Shown here in pieces: positions 31,544-41,890 of a stretch of 64,000 nucleotides of DNA. The DNA is taken from contig CAVPGV010000016.1 in NCBI GenBank assembly GCA_963704075.1, forward strand, positions 1 to 64,000. Direction: 5' to 3'. The notes under the pieces are model-generated. The model did no database searches and was not told the origin of the DNA. It saw only the letters and a program-made list of their open reading frames with translations. The DNA comes from JADKAV01 sp963704075 (GTDB taxonomy: Bacteria > Actinomycetota > Actinomycetes > S36-B12 > UBA10799). The position numbers were made by a program, and so were the translations under genes. Every line of letters begins with the position of its first letter. Within the stretch, counting starts at the first letter, position 1.

Positions 31544-32024
31544 TGTCGACTTGCTGCGCTTGGCGGATCGGGCCGTATTGGTTCAGCGTCCAGCAAAATG
31601 GGCACCCGCGGATTCCAGAGGGCAGTCAGTGACGGTAGTCGACGCCCCCTTGCCGGGCATGGACGCAAATACGGTACGTGCCCGAACTGCGAGCGTGGAG
31701 TCGGCTGATCACCGCACCGGCTTCCGGCGCTGGCGAACCGAATCCCTGCGTTGACCGAAGCGCCGGTGAGCCTGGTGAAGCGGGTCAATGACAGGCGAGT
31801 CTTCGCATCAGCCTCCGAGGGGGCAGGCCGCCGAAGCATCGAGCCCCAGCCGACTTCCTCCGAAATCCGCAGGACTGCGAAACCGGACCTCGGTTCTGTT
31901 CGCCACCGGGGCACGCTTTGAGCCCGACGGAGCAGCCTGACCGACCTCTTCAGGCGAATCCGGGAGATCGCTCAAGCTCCCGCACAGCTCCGCGGTCGAC
32001 GTGTCGGTGGATCCGAGCCCCCGC
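31544..32024. other. Intergenic stretch between pyk and gltD
   Basis: I see no gene here. Open frames on both strands have no recognisable motif, no ribosome-binding site and no codon pattern like that of the neighbours. The pyk promoter must lie in the 31544-31700 part, but no clear -35/-10 pair stands out. Confidence 0.5.
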
Positions 32025-33476
32025 CTACACCGTCACCTGTCGTGCCGACGCCGGCAACGGTTTCGGGAGGTTCGTGGTCCCCATCAGGTGCTGGTCGATG
32101 GAGGAGGCCGCGGCCCGGCCCTCCGCGATCGCCCACACGATCAGCGACTGTCCACGCCCGGCGTCACCGGCCACGAACACACCCGGCACCTTCGTGGCGT
32201 AGTCGTCGTCGCGGACCAGGTTGCCGCGCTCGTCCCGCTCAAGCCCCATCTGAGAGCAGAACGCGTCCGCTTCCGGACCGACGAAACCCATCGCCAGGGT
32301 GACCAGGTCCGCCGGGATCACCCGCTCGGTTCCGGCGATCTCGACCGGTCGCCCGTCCTTCCACTCCACGTCGATGATCTCGAGGCCGGTCAGAACTCCG
32401 TTCTCTCCGATGAAGCGTTTGGTCGACACCGAGAACACGCGATCGCCGCCCTCCTCGTGCGCGGACGAGACCCGGAAGATCATCGGGTAGGTCGGCCAGG
32501 GCTGGCCCGCGGGCCGGGACTGCGGGGGGGTGGAGAGGATCTCCAGCTGTGTGATGCTCGCAGCCCCTTGGCGGATAGCGGTTCCCAGGCAGTCGGCCCC
32601 AGTATCGCCACCACCGATGATCACCACGTGCTTCCCGGCGGCGCTGATCGGTGCTTCCTCGAGGTCACCCTCCTGCACGCGGTTGGCCAACGGCAGGTAG
32701 TCCATGGCCTGATACACCCCGGTCAGGTCGCGGCCCGGTACCGGCAGGTCGCGGCCGATCGTCGAACCGACCGCCACGAGAACGGCGTCGTAGCGACGGC
32801 GCAGGTCGTCAGCCGACAGATCGGTCCCGATCTCGATCCCGGTGCGGAACTTGACGCCTTCGGCCTCCATCTGCTCCAACCGCCGGGTCAGATGGCTCTT
32901 CTCCATCTTGAACTCGGGAATCCCGTAGCGCAGCAGCCCACCGATCCGGTCGGCGCGTTCGTATACGGCAACCGTGTGGCCCGCACGGGCCAGTTGCTGG
33001 GCAGCGGCGAGGCCTGCCGGCCCGGAACCCACCACGGCCACCGTCTTGCCCGACAGCCGCTCGGGGGGCTGCGGCTGAACCCACCCGGAATCCCATGCCC
33101 GGTCGATGATGGAGACCTCGACCTGCTTGATCGTCACCGGGTCCTGGTTGATCCCCAGCACGCAGGCCGTCTCACACGGCGCAGGGCACAGGCGCCCGGT
33201 GAACTCGGGGAAGTTGTTCGTCGCATGCAGTCGCTCAATCGCGGCATGCCAGTCGCCGCGGCGGGTCAGGTCGTTCCACTCGGGGATGAGGTTGCCCAGG
33301 GGGCAGCCGTTGTGGCAGAACGGGATACCGCAGTCCATGCAGCGCGCCGCCTGGGTGCGCAGTTTCGACTCCCCGAACGACTCGTACACCTCGCGCCAGT
33401 CCTGGATGCGGATGTCGACCGGTCGGCGCGTCGGCAGTTGCCGCCCGGCCTTCATGAAACCTCTCGGGTCAGCCAC
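32025..33476 (-). CDS. gltD: Glutamate synthase small subunit
   Basis: NADPH-oxidising beta subunit of glutamate synthase, handing electrons to GltB. With GTG 33476 it is 483 residues. The N-terminal iron-sulfur domain has CMDCGIPFCHNGCPLGN and RLCPAPCETACVLG. The FAD site is VAVVGSGPAGLAAAQQLARAG and the NADPH site is HVVIIGGGDTGADCLG. The closing segment GVFVAGDAGRGQSLIVWA is typical. The start overlaps the gltB stop by eight bases, so both subunits come from one transcript. Confidence 0.97.
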   Translation of the reverse strand: MADPRGFMKAGRQLPTRRPVDIRIQDWREVYESFGESKLRTQAARCMDCGIPFCHNGCPLGNLIPEWNDLTRRGDWHAAIERLHATNNFPEFTGRLCPAPCETACVLGINQDPVTIKQVEVSIIDRAWDSGWVQPQPPERLSGKTVAVVGSGPAGLAAAQQLARAGHTVAVYERADRIGGLLRYGIPEFKMEKSHLTRRLEQMEAEGVKFRTGIEIGTDLSADDLRRRYDAVLVAVGSTIGRDLPVPGRDLTGVYQAMDYLPLANRVQEGDLEEAPISAAGKHVVIIGGGDTGADCLGTAIRQGAASITQLEILSTPPQSRPAGQPWPTYPMIFRVSSAHEEGGDRVFSVSTKRFIGENGVLTGLEIIDVEWKDGRPVEIAGTERVIPADLVTLAMGFVGPEADAFCSQMGLERDERGNLVRDDDYATKVPGVFVAGDAGRGQSLIVWAIAEGRAAASSIDQHLMGTTNLPKPLPASARQVTV

Positions 33477-36400
33477 GGCTTGCCTCCATGATCGCCTCGT
33501 CCACGTTGCGGCCCTCACTTTCGGCCAGTGCTATCGCATCGAGCACTCTTCGGTAGTCGCGCGGCATCACCTTGGCGAATCGCCGCAGCGACGACGGCCA
33601 GTCGACCAGCAGTTCCTGCGCGATGAGCGAACCGGTCTGCTCGGCGTGCTCGGCGATGATGCCGGCCAGCCAGTTGCCGTCCTCAGCATCGAGATCCTCC
33701 AGGCCCACCATGTCCTGGTTGATGTGCTCGATGTTCGCGTCGAGAAGGAACGCTGTCCCGCCCGACATTCCTGCCGCGAAGTTCCGGCCGACCGGGCCGA
33801 GCACCACGGCATGACCACCGGTCATGTACTCGCAGCCGTGATCGCCGACACCCTCGACGACCACCGTGGCGCCGCTGTTGCGCACACAGCACCGCTCGCC
33901 GACCATCCCGCTGGCGAAGATGCGCCCGTCGGTAGCGCCGTACGCGATCACGTTGCCGGCGATGATCTGCTCGTGCGCGGTGAACGTGGCGCGCTGGTCG
34001 GGCCGCACGATCAGGGTTCCGCCGGACAACCCCTTGCCCAGGTAGTCGTTGGTGTCCCCCTCCAGACGCAACGTGACCCCCTTGGGCACGAATGCCCCGA
34101 AGCTCTGCCCGGCAGATCCGGTGAACGTGATGTCGATGGTGCCCGGCGGAAGTCCATCAGCGCCGTGCCGCCGGGTCAGTTCGCTGCCCAGCATCGTGCC
34201 CACAGTCCGGTTGACGTTGCGGATCGGCAACTGCGCGCGCACCGGCTCCCGGTACTCCAGCGCCGGCTCGCACAGTTCGATCAAATGCACGTCCAGCGCC
34301 TTGTCCAAGCCATGGTCCTGGGTGGTGACGCAACGCGTGGCCGCACCGGGTTCCGGTTGCGCCAGAATCGGGGAAAGGTCCAGCCCCTGCGCCTTCCAGT
34401 GGTCCACCGCCTTGTGGACGTCCAGCAGGTCGACCTTGCCGATGACCTCGTCGAGGCTGCGATACCCCAACTCCGCGAGGTTCTCCCGCACCTGCTCGGC
34501 GATGAACTCGAAGTAGTTGACCACGAACTCCGGCTGTCCGGTGAACCGCTCGCGCAGCACGGGGTTCTGCGTGGCGACCCCCACCGGACAGGTGTCCAAG
34601 TGGCATACGCGCATCATCACGCAGCCCATGACCACCAGCGGTGCTGTGGCGAAGCCGTACTCCTCAGCACCGAGCAGCGCCGCGATGACCACGTCCCGGC
34701 CGGTCTTCAACTGCCCGTCGGTCTGCACCACCACCCGGTCGCGCAGGCCGTTGGCGATCAGCGTCTGCTGGGTCTCGGCAAGACCGAGTTCCCAGGGTCC
34801 GCCCGCATGCTTCAGCGAGGTCAGCGGCGAGGCGCCGGTGCCTCCGTCGTGGCCCGATATGAGGATCACGTCGGCGTGCGCCTTGCTCACACCGGCGGCC
34901 ACTGTCCCGACGCCGACCTCCGCCACCAGCTTCACGTGCACACGGGCGCGCGGGTTGGCGTTCTTCAAGTCGTGGATCAATTGCGCCAGATCCTCGATCG
35001 AGTAGATGTCGTGGTGCGGCGGCGGGGAGATCAAGCCGACGCCCGGCGTGGAGTGGCGGGTCTTGGCCACCCACGGGTACACCTTGTGCGCGGGGAGTTG
35101 CCCACCTTCACCAGGCTTCGCGCCCTGCGCCATCTTGATCTGGATGTCGTCGGAGTTGACCAGGTACTCGCTGGTGACTCCGAACCGCCCGGAGGCGACC
35201 TGCTTGATCGACGAGCGCTTGGAGTCCCCGTTGGGCATCGGCAGGAAACGCTCGGGGTCCTCGCCACCCTCGCCGGTGTTGGACTTCGCCCCCAACCGGT
35301 TCATCGCGATCGCCAGCGTCTCGTGAGCCTCTTTGGAGATCGACCCGTAGCTCATCGCACCGGTCGAGAAGCGCTTCACGATCTCGCTGACCGGCTCCAC
35401 CTCGTCGATCGGTACCGGCGGGCGCTCACCGACCTTCAGGTCGAACAAGCCGCGCAGGGTCATGAGGTGCTGGCTCTGGTCGTCCACCCGGTCGGTGTAC
35501 TGCCGGAAGACGTCATAACGACCCTCGCGGGTGGCGTGCTGCAGCCTGAAGACCGTCTCCGGGTCGAACAAGTGCGGCTCGCCCTCACGTCGCCATTGGT
35601 ACTCCCCGCCGATGTCGAGTGCCCGGTGCGCCGCAGAGATTCCGGTCGGCGGGTAGGCGGTCTGGTGACGGCCACGGACCTCGTCGTGGATCACGTCGAG
35701 GCCGACTCCGCCGAGTTTCGACGTCGTGCCCGTGAAGTGCCGGTCTACCAACTCCTGGCTCAAGCCCAGGGCCTCGAAGACCTGGGCTCCGCGGTAGGAC
35801 GCGACCGTGGAGATGCCCATCTTCGACATCACCTTGAGCACCCCTTTGCCCAGCGCCTTGACCAGGTTGCGCACCGCGATCTCCGGCGTGATGTCGGTGA
35901 TCGCGCCCGAGCGCACCATCGACTCCACGGTCTCCATGGCGAGATAGGGGTTGACCGCTGCAGCGCCGTACCCGACGAGCAGCGCGACGTGATGCACCTC
36001 GCGCACATCTCCGGCCTCCACGATGACCGAGGTGAGCGTGCGGGTCTTCTGCCGTACCAAGTGGTGGTGCACCGCGGAGGTCAGCAACAGCGACGGGATC
36101 GGGGCGTGCTCCGGGTCGGAGTCCCGGTCGCTGAGGACGAGGAACCGGATACCCGACTCGATGGCGGCGTCGATTTCGGCGAAGATCTCCTCCAGCCGCT
36201 CTTCAAGGGCTGCGGCCCCGCGGTTGACCTCGTACAGGCCTCGAACCTTCATCGCCGCGAAACCGGGAAAATCCCCGTCGGCATTGATGTTGAGGATCTT
36301 CGCCAACTCATCACTGTCGATCACCGGGAACGGCAGCAGCACCTGCCGGCAGTGGGCCGGGGTGGCATCGAGCAGGTTGCCCTCGGGGCCGATCGGGCTG

Positions 36401-37977
36401 CTCAGTGACGTGATGATCTCCTCGCGCAGCGCATCGAGCGGCGGGTTGGTCACCTGGGCGAACAGCTGCGCGAAGTAGTCGAACAGCAGCCGCGGCCGGT
36501 CGGACAGGACGGCCACCGGCGTGTCCGTGCCCATCGAGCCGATCGGTTCCATGCCGGTCTGTGCCATCGGCGTGAGGATGACCCGCAGTTCCTCCTCGGT
36601 GTATCCGAAGGACTGCTGACGCCGTGCGATGGACGGCCTGGTGTGGATGACGTGCTCGCGCTCGGGCAGTTCCTCGAGGTGGATCATGCCGGCGTGCAGC
36701 CACTCCTCGTACGGGTGCTCCGCGGCAAGCTCCGCCTTGATCTCGTCGTCCTCGATGATGCGCCCGGCGACGGTGTCGACCAGGAACATCTTGCCGGGCT
36801 GCAGCCGCCCCTTGCGCACGACTGTCGCCGGGTCGAGATCCAGAACACCTGCCTCGGAGGCGAGCACGACCAACCCGTCGGAGGTGACCCAGAAGCGTCC
36901 GGGACGCAGTCCGTTGCGGTCCAGCACCGCCCCGATCAAGCGGCCGTCGGTGAAGGAGACACTCGCAGGTCCGTCCCACGGTTCGGTCAACGTGGAGTGG
37001 TACTCGTAGAAGGCGCGCCGCGCCGGGTCCATCTCGGTGTTGTTCTCCCAGGCCTCCGGGATCATCATCAGCACCGCGTGCGGCAGCGGCCGTCCGCCCA
37101 GGTACAGCAATTCGAGGACTTCGTCGAAACTCGCCGAGTCGCTGGCGGTCGGGGTGCAGATCGGGAAGAGGCGCTCGAGGTCGCCGGGGATCAGGTCACT
37201 GGTCAGCAGCGCCTCCCGGGCACGCATCCAGTTCCGGTTGCCCTTGACGGTGTTGATCTCGCCGTTGTGGGCGATCAGCCGGAACGGATGCGCCAACGGC
37301 CAGCTCGGGAACGTGTTCGTCGAGAAGCGCGAGTGGACCATTCCCAGGGTCGACGCGGTACGCGGGTCGGACAGGTCGGGGAAGAACGGCTCGAGTTGCG
37401 CGGTGGTGAGCATGCCCTTGTAGACGATCGTGCGCGTGCTCAACGAGGGGAAGTAGATGCCCGCCTCGCGCTCGGCGCGCTTGCGCAGAACGAAGGCCAG
37501 GCGCTCCAGGTGGAGTTCGTCGTCACCGGTCGGACCTGTCAGGAAGATCTGCCGGAACTGCGGCATGGTGCTACGCGCGGTCTGCCCAACCATCGAGTCG
37601 AAGGTCGGCACATCCCGCCACCCCAGGACCGTCAGGCCCTCGTCGCCCGCGATCGACTCGATCGTCTTGACCGCGACCGCGGCCTCACCCGGCTCGGGCG
37701 GCAGGAACGCGGTGCCGACTGCGTACTCGCCCACCGGCGGGAGGTCGAAATCCACCATGTCGCGGAACAACGCGTCGGGCACCTGGATCAGGATCCCGGC
37801 ACCGTCGCCGGAGTCCGGCTCGCTGCCGGAGGCACCGCGGTGCTCGAGGTTGCGCAAGGCGGTCAGCGCGTGCTGCACGATCTCGTGGCTGGGCTCACCG
37901 GTCATGGTCGCAACGAAAGCGACACCGCAGGCGTCGTGCTCGAACGCGGGGTCGTACAGGCCGTTGGCGGGAATCAT
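33469..37977 (-). CDS. gltB: Glutamate synthase large subunit
   Basis: Converts glutamine and 2-oxoglutarate to two glutamates. ATG 37977, eight bases after CAGGAG, gives 1,502 residues, the normal size. The mature enzyme should begin at Cys17 (HDACGVAFV), the Ntn glutaminase nucleophile, after a short propeptide. Order of domains: class II amidotransferase (1-430), central domain, FMN-binding synthase domain (HHDIYSIEDLAQLIHDLK, ISGHDGGTGASPLTSLK), the [3Fe-4S] cysteines in CVMMRVCHLDTCPVG, and the C-terminal GXGXG helix (SGGTLIV..., GVGDHGCEYMTGG). The frame is intact over 4.5 kb. Confidence 0.98.
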   Translation of the reverse strand: MIPANGLYDPAFEHDACGVAFVATMTGEPSHEIVQHALTALRNLEHRGASGSEPDSGDGAGILIQVPDALFRDMVDFDLPPVGEYAVGTAFLPPEPGEAAVAVKTIESIAGDEGLTVLGWRDVPTFDSMVGQTARSTMPQFRQIFLTGPTGDDELHLERLAFVLRKRAEREAGIYFPSLSTRTIVYKGMLTTAQLEPFFPDLSDPRTASTLGMVHSRFSTNTFPSWPLAHPFRLIAHNGEINTVKGNRNWMRAREALLTSDLIPGDLERLFPICTPTASDSASFDEVLELLYLGGRPLPHAVLMMIPEAWENNTEMDPARRAFYEYHSTLTEPWDGPASVSFTDGRLIGAVLDRNGLRPGRFWVTSDGLVVLASEAGVLDLDPATVVRKGRLQPGKMFLVDTVAGRIIEDDEIKAELAAEHPYEEWLHAGMIHLEELPEREHVIHTRPSIARRQQSFGYTEEELRVILTPMAQTGMEPIGSMGTDTPVAVLSDRPRLLFDYFAQLFAQVTNPPLDALREEIITSLSSPIGPEGNLLDATPAHCRQVLLPFPVIDSDELAKILNINADGDFPGFAAMKVRGLYEVNRGAAALEERLEEIFAEIDAAIESGIRFLVLSDRDSDPEHAPIPSLLLTSAVHHHLVRQKTRTLTSVIVEAGDVREVHHVALLVGYGAAAVNPYLAMETVESMVRSGAITDITPEIAVRNLVKALGKGVLKVMSKMGISTVASYRGAQVFEALGLSQELVDRHFTGTTSKLGGVGLDVIHDEVRGRHQTAYPPTGISAAHRALDIGGEYQWRREGEPHLFDPETVFRLQHATREGRYDVFRQYTDRVDDQSQHLMTLRGLFDLKVGERPPVPIDEVEPVSEIVKRFSTGAMSYGSISKEAHETLAIAMNRLGAKSNTGEGGEDPERFLPMPNGDSKRSSIKQVASGRFGVTSEYLVNSDDIQIKMAQGAKPGEGGQLPAHKVYPWVAKTRHSTPGVGLISPPPHHDIYSIEDLAQLIHDLKNANPRARVHVKLVAEVGVGTVAAGVSKAHADVILISGHDGGTGASPLTSLKHAGGPWELGLAETQQTLIANGLRDRVVVQTDGQLKTGRDVVIAALLGAEEYGFATAPLVVMGCVMMRVCHLDTCPVGVATQNPVLRERFTGQPEFVVNYFEFIAEQVRENLAELGYRSLDEVIGKVDLLDVHKAVDHWKAQGLDLSPILAQPEPGAATRCVTTQDHGLDKALDVHLIELCEPALEYREPVRAQLPIRNVNRTVGTMLGSELTRRHGADGLPPGTIDITFTGSAGQSFGAFVPKGVTLRLEGDTNDYLGKGLSGGTLIVRPDQRATFTAHEQIIAGNVIAYGATDGRIFASGMVGERCCVRNSGATVVVEGVGDHGCEYMTGGHAVVLGPVGRNFAAGMSGGTAFLLDANIEHINQDMVGLEDLDAEDGNWLAGIIAEHAEQTGSLIAQELLVDWPSSLRRFAKVMPRDYRRVLDAIALAESEGRNVDEAIMEASRG

Positions 37978-38205
37978 GGGCACTCCTGGTCTGGGGTCTA
38001 CCGATCGGACGCACGCTGACGCGCGGCCCGCGGGACGCCGTTGGCCCGAAGCGTGATCAGCATAACCCATGCATCAGTGGGCTTGTCGCCAGCCGTGACC
38101 GCTGCGTGCCGTCCGCAGAGTCATTGCACCGCGAAGGTCACCCCCGTCGGTGAATCTGAACGCTTGTCGTTGATCAACGCCGCGCGCGGCGGCACAATTT
38201 CGACC

Positions 38206-39241
38206 ATGACTTCACGCGTGGTCACCACAGGTATAGCCGTAGCCGCGCTCGCTGCGGCACTGCTCCCCCAGCCAGCTCTGGCGCAGCCGATGACGCTTCC
38301 CGGAGCCAAATCGCCGAGTCGCAGCCTGACCGTCAACGTGACGGGTCTGCCCAAGCGCACCAAAGCGGCGGTGACCATCAAACGCAAGGGCTATAAGAAG
38401 TTGCTCAAAAGGTCCAAGACACTCAAACGGATGAAACCTGGCAAGTACCGCATCGTCGCCAGGACGGTGAGGGTCGGGGGCAGTTCCTACGTGCCCTCTC
38501 CGAAGAAGCAGAGCGTGCGCGTCACATCAGGCAAAGGCAAACGGGTTCGAATCCGCTACCGACCGGTCACTGCGCCGACACCACCGATTCCCCCCATTCC
38601 CCCGCCAGTCGCCCCGGTAAGCGAGTTGCGGGTCGTAGACCGCGAGCTGACCTCCGTGAGCATGGCGTGGGCTTCGTCTCAAGACTCCGTCGTTGTGCGC
38701 CGAGCCGCCGGTCCTACTGCCCCGGACAGCCTCAATGCCGGAGTCCCCGTGGCTGTCACGCAGAGTTCAGCCAGCGATACGGGACTCGCACCGGGCACTG
38801 AGTACTCGTACGCCGCATTCTCGATCGCCAGCGATGGACGGGTCTCAGCCCCGAGTGTGCTCACCGTCAAGACGTTGAGTATCAGTTCGCTCAGCGCCGG
38901 TGGCGATCACACCTGTGCGCTCCTCGACGACAGGTCGATCCGGTGTTGGGGCGACAACTCCACCGGTCAGCTCGGGAACGGCACCTTTGCCCCCACTGAC
39001 GTGTCGACGGTGGTGGGCGTGTCCGACGCGATCGCCGTGTCGGCCGGACGCCAGCATTCGTGCGCCCATCGGTGACCGATCGGTTGTGTTGGTCACGCCG
39101 CGCGCGGCGGGATATCAACACGTCTGCGCCACGCGTGTCAACCACCTGCCGGTGTGCTGGGGGGCCGGCAACAGCGGACAACTCGGAGACGGGGGCACAG
39201 CCGACCGCGCCACACCGGTCCTGGTCGCGGTTCTGCGGTAG
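38206..39241 (+). CDS. Secreted protein with lysine-rich domain and RCC1 repeats (frameshifted)
   Basis: ATG 38206 (MTSRVVTTGIAVAALAA) starts a signal peptide ending near PALAQ. A very basic segment follows (about residues 45-125: TKAAVTIKRKGYKK, KTLKRMKPGKYRIVA, GKGKRVRIRYRP), then a proline-rich linker, a fibronectin-III-like domain (about 145-220), and RCC1-type propeller repeats with their hallmark (GGDHTCALLDDRSIRCWGDNS, HVCATR...PVCWGAGNSGQLGDGG). The frame shifts near 39065, perhaps twice, and the last repeats read in another frame to 39241. Function unknown. It is divergent from gltB across about 230 bases. Confidence 0.65.
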
Positions 39242-39277
39242 CGCCACGCCGCAAGCCCAGCACGGCACACTTGACTT

Positions 39278-40138
39278 GTGACCCAGATCCCCCTGCACAG
39301 CGCCGATGGCACCGCTATCGCCGCGTGGTCCAACGGGGGGCAGGGCATCCCTTTGCTGATCTGCAACGGTCTGGCCTCCAGCCCCGCCGCCTGGCCCACC
39401 CTGCGTGACCCGGACTGCGGCTTCGACGCCCGCACGTGGTTCCACCGGGGCATCCCGCCGTCCTCGGTGCCACACGGCGGCGTGGAGATGGCCGACCACG
39501 TGGCCGATGCCCTGGCCGTCGTCGAGGACGCAGGCTGGGACCAATACCTCGTGGTCGGCTGGTCGCTGGGGGTCAACATCGCCCTCGAACTGGCCGCCGT
39601 GGACGAACGGGTGGCCGGCGTGCTGGCTCTTGCAGGAGTTCCGGGCGGCTCCGCGCAGGCGATGCTGCCGGTTGCGTCGCTCCCCCGCGATGTCGCGATG
39701 TCGTTGGTCTCCTTCACCACGGCACTACTGCAGGCATCGGGAGCCTGGATCGGCGGACTGGTCAACCGACTGGGAGAACTGCCCGTCACCGCAGAACTGC
39801 TCAAGTCCACCGGGGCGATCGGCACCTCCGCCGATCTGACCACAGTGCGCGAGGCCCTGCGCGACTTCCTGGCCATGGATGTCACCTGGTACGGACATCT
39901 GGCCAGTGCATTGCAGCGTCATCAGCCCATGGACCTTTCGGCGGTCTCCTGCCCTGTGGTGTACGTCAGCGCCGCCCAGGACTTCGTGACCGACCCGGCG
40001 GCGGTGGAGGCGGCGGCAGAGCAGACGCCTCAAGGTCGCGTCGAGCGGTGGGACGCGACCCACTTCCTGGTCCTGGAGTACCCGGACCGGGTGCGCGAGG
40101 TCCTGCTCGAACTAGCCGCGGACGTAGGGCTGGACTAG
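39278..40138 (+). CDS. Alpha/beta hydrolase
   Basis: A 286-residue alpha/beta-hydrolase-fold protein starting at GTG 39278 (VTQIPLHSADGTAIAAW). The nucleophile elbow is VGWSLGVNIALELA (Ser in G-W-S-L-G). The oxyanion region is LLICNGLASSPAAW, the acid is probably in VSAAQDFVTDP, and the catalytic His is in WDATHFLVLEYPD. There is no signal peptide, so it is cytoplasmic. Substrate is unknown; relatives include lactonases, peroxidase-like and ester hydrolases. It may be co-transcribed with the secreted protein 36 bases upstream. Confidence 0.88.
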   Translation: MTQIPLHSADGTAIAAWSNGGQGIPLLICNGLASSPAAWPTLRDPDCGFDARTWFHRGIPPSSVPHGGVEMADHVADALAVVEDAGWDQYLVVGWSLGVNIALELAAVDERVAGVLALAGVPGGSAQAMLPVASLPRDVAMSLVSFTTALLQASGAWIGGLVNRLGELPVTAELLKSTGAIGTSADLTTVREALRDFLAMDVTWYGHLASALQRHQPMDLSAVSCPVVYVSAAQDFVTDPAAVEAAAEQTPQGRVERWDATHFLVLEYPDRVREVLLELAADVGLD

Positions 40139-40169
40139 GTGTTCGGCCGACGCCCTGCCCCTGCACGAG

Positions 40170-40237
40170 GTTAGAGGTTGTGCACCAGGTTAGAGGTTCC
40201 ACGCGTGTTTTCTCCAACCTCGGCGACAACCTCTAAC
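40170..40237. terminator. Inverted repeat between convergent genes
   Basis: GTTAGAGGTTGT (40170-40181) is an exact reverse complement of ACAACCTCTAAC (40226-40237), and GTTAGAGGTT recurs at 40189-40198. The right arm contains the lgt stop codon (TAG, 40235-40233), and the hydrolase on the plus strand ends at 40138. A bidirectional terminator is the simplest reading. Confidence 0.5.
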
Positions 40238-41110
40238 GCGGCTCATCGGCGTCGGAGTCAGAGCCGACGACGACCTTGTCCGGCTCCCGGTAGACGGTCT
40301 CCTCCCGTCCCGGCACCCGACGCCGTGAGATCACGATGTACAACACCGCACCCAGACCGACGATGCACGGAGGTGAAGACGTTGATCCGGATTCCGAACA
40401 CCAGCGTGGCCGAATCGATGCGCAGTAGTTCCCACCACAGTCGGCCCAGGGTGTACAAAGCGACGTAGGTGGCGAAGACCCGGGCGTGCCCCATCCGGAA
40501 CTTGCGGTCCAGCCACCAGACCACCACGGCGACGCCAAGACACCACAACGCTTCGTACAGGAACGTGGGGTGGAACGTCTCGAACTGCTCGTATCCCGGC
40601 GGGCGGTTCGCGGGGTCGATCTGCAGCGCCCACGGCACCGTCGTCGGTTCCCCGAACAACTCCTGGTTGAACCAGTTGCCCAAACGACCGATCGCCTGGG
40701 CGACGGCCAAGCCCGGGGCCAGCGCGTCCCCCAGCGGCGGAAGCAGTAGTCCGTACCGACGGCATGCGTACCAGGCACCCAGCGCTCCCCCGGCCACGCC
40801 GCCCCAAATGCCCAGGCCGCCCTGCCAGATCTTCAAGTGCGGCGACGAATCCCGCGCCGTCGGCGCCGAAGTAGGTCGTCCAGTCGGTCATCACGTGGTA
40901 TAGCCGCGCGCCCACGATTCCGGCTGGCACCGCCCACAGCGCGACGTCTGCGATCTGACCCTCACCGCCGCCGCGGGCCTTCCATCGTTTGTCCGTGATG
41001 TACACGGCCACGAAGATCCCCAGCAGGATGAACATGGCGTACGCCCTGATCGGGATCGGACCGATCTCCCACACCCCTTGTGAGGGGGACGGGATGTACG
41101 CGGGGATCAC
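40233..41110 (-). CDS. lgt: Prolipoprotein diacylglyceryl transferase Lgt (two frameshifts)
   Basis: Integral membrane enzyme that attaches diacylglycerol from phosphatidylglycerol to the lipobox cysteine of prolipoproteins. GTG 41110 gives VIPAYIPSPSQGVWEIGPIP, then membrane segments and the family regions WAVPAGIVGARLYHV, WQGGLGIWGGVAGG, the signature IGRLGNWFNQELFGEPT and HPTFLYEALW. Frame breaks near 40840 and 40367 divide a complete protein; sequencing indels are likely. The C-terminal tail is short and charged. The start overlaps the stop of the DsbA-like gene (GTGA). Linkage of lgt to the trp operon is common in actinobacteria. Confidence 0.94.
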
Positions 41111-41883
41111 TGTTGCGGGTTGGTGATCGCGTCTTTGAACGCCTGCTCGCTGGCGAAGGCCGTGTTGGGCAGTTCCTTGTCGTTGACGTAGATCGTCGGC
41201 GTGCCTGAGATACCCCGCTCGAACGCGGCATCGTTGGACAGTTGGGCCCAGCCCGTGTAGGTGCCCTCATCGACACATTTGTCGAACGCGCTCTGCGCTT
41301 CGCCGGTCAGTCCAGCGTCGGCTCCGAACTGCTTGAGCTGCTCGTCGGTCCAGCCGTCGCCCTCGTTCGCCGGCTGGTTGGCGTAGACCAGGTTGTGGAA
41401 CTGCTCACCCACCCCGCCGGTGATCGCGCAGCCGAACGCGTTGGCGGCCCGCAACGAGTGATCGGTCTGAAGATTGTTGTCCAGGAACACCATCGGGTGG
41501 TAGGTCAACTGGATGTTGCCGTCAGCGGCCTCCTGCTGGATCAACGGGCCGAACTGATTCTCGAGATTGGCGCAGGCGGGGCACTGGAAGTCCTCGTAGA
41601 TCTGCACGGACGGTGCATCCGCAGCGGTGTTGACCTGGAACCCATAGCCGTTCTCGGAGGTGATGCCGGTGGGCAGGGCCGAGTCGGCGCTGGGCGCGGG
41701 GGTGTCGTTGTTGCCCGACTGGGTGATACCGATGCCCAGGATCACCCCGACGACCGCCACGACGGCCAGTCCACCGACAATCCGGATGGTGCGTTCCCGG
41801 CGACGTTCAGCCGCTTGCGCAGCCGCCCGGGCCTCCGCAGCCTTCTCCCGGGTGCTCTTCGCCGATTCTTTCTTCTGCGCCAT
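41107..41883 (-). CDS. Membrane-anchored DsbA-like thiol-disulfide protein
   Basis: A 258-residue protein with a charged cytoplasmic N-terminus (MAQKKESAKSTREKAAEARA), one transmembrane helix (about residues 34-54) and an extracytoplasmic thioredoxin-fold domain. The active site is CPAC in IYEDFQCPACANLENQFG and the cis-Pro loop is SGTPTIYVND, both as in DsbA/BdbD-type oxidoreductases. Two more cysteines (GCAITGG, KCVDEG) may form a structural disulfide. It follows the MauE/DoxX gene by seven bases, implying a redox pair working on exported proteins. Oxidase versus reductase direction is not shown. Confidence 0.9.
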   Translation of the reverse strand: MAQKKESAKSTREKAAEARAAAQAAERRRERTIRIVGGLAVVAVVGVILGIGITQSGNNDTPAPSADSALPTGITSENGYGFQVNTAADAPSVQIYEDFQCPACANLENQFGPLIQQEAADGNIQLTYHPMVFLDNNLQTDHSLRAANAFGCAITGGVGEQFHNLVYANQPANEGDGWTDEQLKQFGADAGLTGEAQSAFDKCVDEGTYTGWAQLSNDAAFERGISGTPTIYVNDKELPNTAFASEQAFKDAITNPQQ

Positions 41884-41890
41884 GTTCGCC

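Noticed and set aside
31540..31914. 124-codon open frame on the minus strand upstream of pyk
   Set aside because: No ribosome-binding site, no recognisable motif and atypical composition; treated as intergenic.
33106..36408. 1,100-codon open frame on the plus strand
   Set aside because: It is antisense to gltB/gltD, arises from high GC in codon third positions and has no motif; gltB in the opposite direction is unmistakable.
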